This document shows, in pieces, positions 57,207 through 64,000 of a stretch of DNA of 64,000 bases. Origin of the DNA: Ochotona curzoniae (Eukaryota > Chordata > Mammalia > Lagomorpha > Ochotonidae); the NCBI RefSeq assembly GCF_017591425.1, contig NW_024466004.1, forward strand, positions 36,520,501 to 36,584,500, in the 5' to 3' direction. Numbering within the stretch: position 1 is the first letter of the stretch; each line of letters starts with the position of its first letter. A program made the translations under genes and the position numbers. Under the pieces are notes generated by a model, which worked only from the letters and a program-made list of their open reading frames with translations, had not been told where the DNA came from and made no database searches.

Positions 57207-58984
57207 TGAAAATACTTTTAATAATTAAGTCAAGAAATATCTGAGTCAGTCGTTTTGTGCATATCAGATCCAACATGAAAATTGGTCTTGGTCAATACTA
57301 TTAGATTAGGAAAACTTGGTAAATCAATGCAAATGTAAACAATTTTTTTGTTTTGCAATAAAATTATTACTATTCTCAAAGTCATTGTCAAGAATCCTTG
57401 CAAGAGTGCAGTGAGTCAAGCATTTGGTGGACTTAGTGTATTGCTGTTTTTAGGGAAGTCACCTGGCCACATGTTCTCAGACTTAAATCTCACTTCTTGG
57501 CTGTTTACAGATTTTATTTGAAGTATGAATACAAACACTGGAAGAAAAGACCTAAAGCTCTTCACTATTGCTACCTTATAATACTAACATTTGGATTACA
57601 TAAAATACTAAATTTGTAACCTATGTTTTACAGGAGTTAGGGAATAATTAAGCAGGGTTGGTATGTTTGTTTACTGAATATTTTGCATACATTAAAATTA
57701 TAATAATGAACAATTAACATATTTTTGCTATGATAGTGAAACAAGCAAACTAAATTATACTTACAGTAATCATGTAGAACATCTGTATAATTAAATGATG
57801 GAAATGTATAAAAAATAATATATGGGAATTTTTCTGAAATTTTAATGAAAACGGTTGTTACTTTAAATGAATTGCTTTAAATTTCTGAAAAGATTATGCA
57901 TATAATCTTTTATGAATGCCAAGTGCTCATACATTTTAGGTTTTTTGGTCAAAGTTGGCGTGTGTGTGTGTGTGTGTATTAACAAGAGATATTACCTCAA
58001 CCTCATCTCTTGCCCTGGAGGTCAGTACTATTTATTTAGTATTATTTGAATAGGAATAATCCAATTTTTAAGAGAATTAAATAATCTTAGGAAATAATTT
58101 AGAATTTTTCCTGTGTAAAAAAAAAAAAGCAAAAAAATGCTGTGTAGAACAAGAGGAAGAGAGATCTTTAGTTCATGAAATAAGCTCAGTTGTGTATTTT
58201 TTGCTCCAACCTAATGATCGTATTTACTCTCCAAAGTTACAATACTTGACAGAAAGATCCATGGATTCCGAGGTCAGGACAGACTCATTCAGGCTCCTAA
58301 TTCTTTAGGTAGGTAAGCTCTTTTAAATTACTTTGTTTGTCAAAATGAAAACCAGTATCGAGCTTCTCAGCACATTTGTTTTGTCTTCCTCGCAGTAAGT
58401 AATAGAAGAGCCAATACTCAGCAGCATACAGAAGGTAAATAACACGTCCCTGCTTTCCAATCAGATTGTTGGTTTTGAATTAATGAACAATGGATCTCAA
58501 ATAGCTACACTTTTCATCAGTTTTTAGCATAGAAATGTACGATCCAAAGGGCTGGGCTGCTCAAGATTCATGTTCACATTTTGATTAGGTTATAATTTAC
58601 AGAAGTTGACTTGTCCTTTCTTCCAGATGGTTTAACCACACAGCAGAGGTATTGTCATTTGGGTAGGCTGGCAAGAGCAAAGGGTATGGGGTCAAAATTA
58701 TCAGAGACCTGCATGTTAGTTAAATCAGTGCACTTAGAGGAAGCTGCGCTAAAAATAAGCATCCCTCCTTCTCAAAGGGCAGGTAACATTTTGTTGCCCT
58801 TTTCTTCTAATCATATTACAATCAATGTTGCTTCAGAGACCTGCACTTATTCATTTAATAATTCAGGGTTATACTAAGCTAAAAGATGAATTCAGTTATA
58901 AGCTGGTACTGAAATTTTTCAGTTGCATATGTGGGAACATTTGCAGAAAGTTATTCATGTAAGAATTTATTCAGAGAGATTTGA
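57207..58984. other. Intergenic, mostly unique
   Basis: Contains the TG microsatellite and, at 58396-58434, a short segment between acceptor-like CTTCCTCGCAG and donor-like GTAAAT. No protein family recognised. Confidence 0.5.
57961..57978. repeat. (TG)n microsatellite
   Basis: Nine uninterrupted TG units following GGCG. Confidence 0.9.
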
Positions 58985-59560
58985 ATCTGGTTTGCTTTGC
59001 TCTGCACTGTTTTGAATTTATATCAGTATTTTGGCATATATCAATAGTTAAGTCCCTTTTTGTTGCTTAGTAGGATCTCATTGTATCAGTATGTATTTTT
59101 CCATTCACCTGCCAATGGACATTGGAGTTACTTTGATTAAAGATGCTAATAACATACATGTCCAAGTGATTGTGATGACATATATTTTCATTTAGTTGGC
59201 TAAATGACTAGAGAAAGGATTTTTGTATCGTAAGTATAACTTTTTTCGAATTTGTTGAATCATTTTACATACTCAGTAATGTAATTGCAGTAATGAGACT
59301 TACATTTATTCCACCTCCTCACAAAGCTCGAATTCATTAATCTTTTTAAAATATTAGTGTATACTGCTGTTACACTGTGGTCTTTAATGTATGACTCCCC
59401 TGATTGTAGGCCTCTGTTGACATTTCACGCATGCTTATTGGCCATCAGTGTTTTGTTTTTGCAAGGATATTTGGTTAGATCCTTTGCTCGTTGTTTAATT
59501 GGGTTGTCTTACTGAGGTTAGTATCGTTATTGAATTAGAAGTGTTCTTTCTATATCCTGA
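58985..59560 (-). mobile_element. L1M 3'-end fragment, antisense
   Basis: TAGTAGGATCTCATTGTATC, CCATTCACCTGCCAATGGAC, GCTTATTGGCCATCAGTG, GATCCTTTGCTCGTTG and TTAATTGGGTTGTCTTAC lie in antisense L1M order. Confidence 0.75.
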
Positions 59561-60355
59561 ATGTCTGTTCTCATGTTTTGTATTTGTGACAACAAATCAT
59601 ACATGCACTTATCTCTGTTTATTCTTATGAGAAACAGATATAAGCCAATTCAATTTTTTGACCAAAATGAAAATGTAAAGTAAACAACAATCCAGGCAAC
59701 AACTGTGGAGCTAACATGTGGGTGGATGAAACAAAGAAGAGACATCTGTGGGCTAAGCAGGGAGGACAGTTGGGATTGGCTGTGCCTGCAAGATGGGCAG
59801 TAATGACAAACAGGGCCACCAGAAGACTCCTTCAATTTTGTTTCAGTGAAACACACATTAAATAATGAAGGTCACAACTCTGTGGCCATGAAGCAAATAA
59901 CCAGAAGCTTTGTGTGTGCATGGCTGTGTCAGCAGGAACAAACAGCGCACCTGTTGTCATTCCTTTTGCCCTTTGCTTTGTGGTGACTAAGCACTTGAGG
60001 TAAACTGGAAAATGAGCTGCCACCTTTATTCCTTGTATTCAAAGAGCTTATGTTCTGACTTAGAATTTTCAAGTTAGTCATCTTGGCCCATGATGATTAC
60101 AATAGAAAGAGGGAATGATTTTAGTAGTCATTGTTGAGGCAGCCTCTGTAGATTTACAATTCTGTTTCATCTCATCGAGCTTGTACTGAGAGAGTTAGTC
60201 CTTGGTGCATTGTTCTTTAAACTAGTGCAAGGGGAAGGGTTTTCAAATTGTTTTGTAAAATGGACTTTCTGAGCAAGTTAATATTTTGTTTTTACAATAA
60301 TTGCTACAAAATATTCTAATAGGAAAAATCATAGAAATCATTTCACATCACCTAC

Positions 60356-60678
60356 TTTTTAAAAGATTTATTTATTTTTATCAGAAAGTCAGATTTACAA
60401 AAAAAACAAAACAGAAGGAGCTTCCATCTGCTGGTTCATTGCCGAAGTGGACACAAACGGTCAGAGATGAGCATATTCTAAGCCAGCAACCAGGAGCTAC
60501 TTCCGGGTCTCTCACATGGGTGCAGGGTTCCAGGGCTTTGAGCCATCCTTGACTGCTTTCCCAAGCCACAAGCAGGGAGCTGGATGGGAAGCGGTGCATC
60601 TGGAACACAAATCAGTGTTCATATGGGATCCCAGTGCATGCAAGATGAGGATTTAGCCGCTGAGTCTTCACACCAGGC
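60356..60678 (-). mobile_element. CSINE, moderately diverged
   Basis: AAAAGATTTATTTATTTTTA tail; the GGAGAGACAGAGAGG segment is replaced by an A-rich run (ACAAAAAAAACAAAACAG). Head ACACCAGGCCC. Confidence 0.88.
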
Positions 60679-60723
60679 CCAGTACCTAAGTTTTTGTTGT
60701 TACATTTCATATATTGAGTGTGG

Positions 60724-61018
60724 TCTTTAAAAACTATTAATTTACTTAGAAAGGCAAAGAGATGGAGAAACAGCAAGAGTGCTGTCATCTGCTGGTTCAA
60801 TCCCCGAAATGCCCACAATGGCTGCCGCTTGGGTAGGGCAAACCTGGAAGCTGGAGCTCACTCCAGGTCTCCCACACAGGTGACAGGAACCCAAGTACTT
60901 GCGTCATCACCTGCAAAGGACGCATTGATAGGAAGCTAGGATATGGAGCAAAGCTGGAAGTTGAACCTAGGCATTGCAATACAGGATGCAACAGCTTAGC
61001 CAGTGAGCCAAACACTCA
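60724..61018 (-). mobile_element. CSINE, old copy
   Basis: Antisense body with AAAGGCAAAGAGATGGAG, CATCTGCTGGTTCAATCCC and CAGCTTAGCCAGTGAGCCA (older lineage). Confidence 0.7.
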
Positions 61019-61796
61019 ATCTAGAGTCAATTACATATATTTTTTAAAAAACAGAATTCGTTATTTTAATCCTTCCTGTGTGGTAGATATTCTTCCATAT
61101 AAACCACTAGAAGAAGGTGCACTCTCCATCACATAGTTAGGAAATGGCAAAGACAGGGTTTCCTGCATTTGGAAATGGCTTAGAAAGCACACATCATAGG
61201 CCCAAAAGCATGCAGAAGACATCACCAGTGACAGGCCTTCATGCTCTACACCATATCCCTCAGTAGGCATTCTGGAAAAGCTACTGCTTCCCTCAAGCCC
61301 CAGTATATGAACGAGGGCAGCAGAGAAAGACTTCAAGGTGTCCTGTGGGAAATAGAGCAACATTCTTGTAGAAGGACTTTTCACCTAAGGATTCTACTTT
61401 TCTTGGCCATGAAATCTTAAAGGACAATGGCTTATAATTATGCAGTTTTTTCTCAGTGATCAAAACGACTTCCAACAGCCCTTTGGTGATAGGCTGGCAA
61501 ATACTGGTATCAGACCCTCAAACACAAGACATGATTTGTATTGTGTCGGTTTCCTTGGGGTAACCCCCCTTAGCATTGTCCATTTCCACAAGAGGTGGCT
61601 GAGTGTGGAGCTACAGAAAGATAGGCATCATTGGTTCTTCTAAGTGAAAAGCAGCCTCAGACAGGCTGTGGACTAAGTACTGTACAAGGACATTTATAAG
61701 CTTTAGTTTAACTGTCTCCAGCCAACATGAAGGAAGGGTATGATTGTGATTTATTTACTAGTGATGTCTAAAGAAGCCGAATGACAAAACACAAAG
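61019..61796. other. Intergenic, no feature recognised
   Basis: A minus-strand frame of 107 codons (61061-61384) shows no recognisable domain and no splice context. No repeats identified. Confidence 0.5.
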
Positions 61797-62000
61797 TGGT
61801 AGCGCCAGGTATAGCTTAACCACTCTGATGAGCTTGCCTGGGCGACAGAGCTGGAAGGAGCTGCTGCAGGCCCTCAGCGCCAGCTGTCCTAGAGGACAGC
61901 TTCCTCTCGTCCTGCAGCTGATCTGTATTTTGTTTGGCAGCCTACAAAATTAGAAAGCGCCACCGTGTGGTCCTGTCTAGATACTGCAGCGCTGTCCTTG
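61797..62000. promoter_or_regulatory. Candidate intergenic regulatory block
   Basis: GC-richer than its surroundings and free of recognisable repeats. It holds two CAGCTG E-boxes, and a 9-bp inverted repeat (AGCTGTCCT, AG spacer, AGGACAGCT) at 61882-61901 that overlaps the first. No open frame or splice signals. Regulatory function is inferred from composition only. Confidence 0.25.
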
Positions 62001-62504
62001 TTTAAAGTTAACTGGAAGAAGAAAAAGAATAGCTTCCCTGGGAAGGAAAAGAAAAAACAGTTGATAGAATGTGAAACCAGCTGTGTTCCTTAGGACCTGT
62101 GTGGCTTTGGAAGTTGCTTTAAGGATCGTGGTACTAGGTTTTTATCATATGTGCATAATGGGACGATGAGTGTCTGGCACAGTCTAGATGGTTAATAAAT
62201 TTTGATGCTATCTCAAAGATGTCATTTTTTGAACTTTTGATGAATCAAAAAAAGTTGATCTTTTTGGATGAAAACTGGAGTTATTTATACATCTGACGCA
62301 TAGAGAATGGTTAATTAAAGGATAATTTATGAATCTTTATTATTGCTGGCAACAGCTGTGTGTTATAAGATTTTATAATACATGTTTCAATGTTTTGACA
62401 AACAGAATGAATATTTTTAGTTGAGTAATAAAGTATTGGAATCAAGGCCTTTATTATCTTTTTAAATAAAAGTCAATGACTTCAATCATGCAAAAATAGA
62501 GCAA

Positions 62505-63645
62505 GAGATATTGTGAACAGATACGTATCACCCACTCAGCTTAAGAAACAAAGCATTTAAAATATTGTTGGAGACTTTTAGGCTGTTCTCCGTGATCCTG
62601 TTTCCCTTTAAATCGCTCCCAGGGTTAGTATTACCTTAAACTTTGTATTTGTCATTCTCATGCATGTCGTTACGCTTTGAATACAACGTTTATGAAAAAT
62701 GGAATGAAAGATAAGGGTTTTGGGTTTTAAAGATTTGAAATCCATATGTAATTGATAAGGGACATTTTGATTGGAATACGCTGCATGTGTTCATTAGCTG
62801 TGTTAGTCCTGAGAGGTGCCGCATTCCTGGATGAAGTCAGAGTGAGTGCCTGCCTAGGGGTCTGCTTCACCCACTGCCTGTAGTACCCATAGCAACCATC
62901 ACTGCCAAGCTATATGACTACTAAACTGTGTGGTTGAATGACACCTTTATTTTAAACCATGGTTTGGAGGATTAATTTATGTTAACACATGTAGCATTAA
63001 TTTGTCCATTTTAACTGTCATCCAGTAGCCCATTGTTTTATGACTATATAATACATATACTTAAAATCAGCTTGGGCCTGGCACCATGGCCTAGCAGCTA
63101 AAGTCCTCATCTTGGATGTGCCAGGATCCCATATCGGCACCAGTTCTAATCCCAGCAGCCCTTCTTCCCATCCAGTTCCTTGCTTGTGACCTGGGAAAGC
63201 AATTGAGGATGGCCCAAGGCCTTGGGACCCTGCACCCACATGGGAGACCTGGAAGAAGTTCCTGGCTCCTGGCTTTAGATCAGCATAGCTCTGGCTGTTA
63301 TGGTCACTTGGGGAGTGAACCTCAGACAGAAGATCTTCCTCTCTGTCTCTCCTCCTCTTTGTATATCTAACTTTGCAATAAAAAAAATTTTTTTAATCAA
63401 TTTTTTTAAAAAAAATTAATGGACATTTGAATTGTTGGCAATTTTTCCCACCCTTAAAGGTAATACTCTTGTACCTGTTACCTTGCGAATAGAAGTGAGA
63501 ATTTTCTCAGACAGTTTCACAGTAGTGCAATTTCTGGGTCACAGATGGTATGTACATTTTCAGTTTATTAGGCAAAACCAATTTTCACAATTAGCCAAAT
63601 TGTCCATATACCTGCTCATATAGCATCCGAGTTTTAATCAAATCA
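62505..63645 (-). mobile_element. L1M-like fragment, antisense, split by a CSINE
   Basis: ACGTATCACCCACTCAGCTT, TTTGTATTTGTCATTCTCAT, ATCCAGTAGCCCATTGTTTT, then after the CSINE TAATGGACATTTGAATTGTT, GTAGTGCAATTTCTGGGTCA and CACAATTAGCCAAATTGTCC give the antisense L1M order. Confidence 0.6.
63073..63394 (+). mobile_element. CSINE inserted in the L1M-like fragment
   Basis: Head GGGCCTGGCACCATGGCCTA, GGCACCAGTTCTAATCCC, tail TTGCAATAAAAAAAATTTT. The tail subtype (TTTGCAATAAA) matches the copies at 47.7-48.3 kb. Confidence 0.93.
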
Positions 63646-63689
63646 TATCCTCAAAATACTTTTTATCTTTGAGCATTAAAAGTATTCCA

Positions 63690-63987
63690 CATCTGGGGCA
63701 AGCAGCGAGCTACTCTCTGCCTGTGGTGCTGGGAGTATCCAAAGTGCGGTTCATGTCCCAGATGCTCCACTTCCAATACAGCTCCCTGCGTGTGGCCTGG
63801 GAAAGCAGTCGAGGATGATTCAAGGCCTTGAGCTCTACACCCACATGGCAGCCCTGGAAGAGGCTCCTGGCTCCCAGCTTCATATCCGCCTAACCAAACC
63901 ATTTGGGGAATGAATCAATGGATAGAAGATTCTCTCTCCTCCCTTTTCTGTGTAATGCTTACAGGTTAAATAAATAAGCCTCTAAAA
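63690..63987 (+). mobile_element. CSINE, diverged, at the window end
   Basis: CATCTGGGGCAAGCAGCGAG head, GGCCTGGGAAAGCAGTCGAG, tail GGTTAAATAAATAAGCCTCT. Confidence 0.85.
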
Positions 63988-64000
63988 AAATAATATTTCA

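Noticed and set aside
57961..63900. Search for MRAP2 coding exons downstream of CYB5R4
   Set aside because: No segment resembles the MRAP2 N-terminal or transmembrane exon. In human the gene lies well beyond this distance.
1..64000. CRISPR arrays, operons, phage or plasmid modules, tRNA/rRNA genes
   Set aside because: No regularly spaced repeats, Shine-Dalgarno-led gene runs or intact tRNA genes. tRNA-like A/B boxes belong to CSINE heads.

Overview
This window is mammalian nuclear DNA from a lagomorph. It is AT-rich, gene-poor and full of retrotransposons. About 42 copies of the tRNA-derived lagomorph C-repeat SINE (CSINE) and one full-length LINE-1 account for most recognisable sequence outside one gene. 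The tail and body of the young CSINE copies look more like pika (Ochotona) than rabbit, but that rests on my memory of the subfamilies and needs a database search.

Gene content: positions 1 to about 49,620 hold the 3' three quarters of CYB5R4 (NCB5OR), a soluble cytochrome b5/b5-reductase fusion of the endoplasmic reticulum, on the + strand. Twelve exons are present, from 7,148 to the stop codon at 49,321. All splice phases join cleanly to give 383 continuous residues: a linker, the CS (p23-like) domain, the FAD-binding domain and the NADH-binding domain. The N-terminal exons, including the cytochrome b5 haem domain, lie upstream of the window. The first 7.1 kb is intron. From about 49.6 kb to the end is intergenic DNA. 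In human the next gene downstream is MRAP2, but I see none of it here.

Mobile elements: a complete, open LINE-1 (7,804-13,852) sits in sense orientation in the 8.2-kb intron after the first visible exon. It has a 5' UTR, ORF1, ORF2, a 3' UTR with a G-rich tract and an apparent 8-bp target duplication. All endonuclease and reverse-transcriptase catalytic residues I could check are present. CSINEs range from old and eroded to nearly fresh, some with perfect 11-17 bp target duplications. Older layers include MER5A, MIR, L2 and antisense L1M fragments, often split by CSINEs.

I found no operon, CRISPR array, phage or other prokaryotic system, and no clear new multi-gene system. The points most worth checking are the intact intronic L1, an antisense terminal-exon-like ORF at 33.4-33.7 kb, a well-bounded possible poison exon at 40.03-40.15 kb, and a compact GC-rich E-box/palindrome block at 61.8-62.0 kb. 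Most short open frames in the window are translations of CSINE copies and are not genes.
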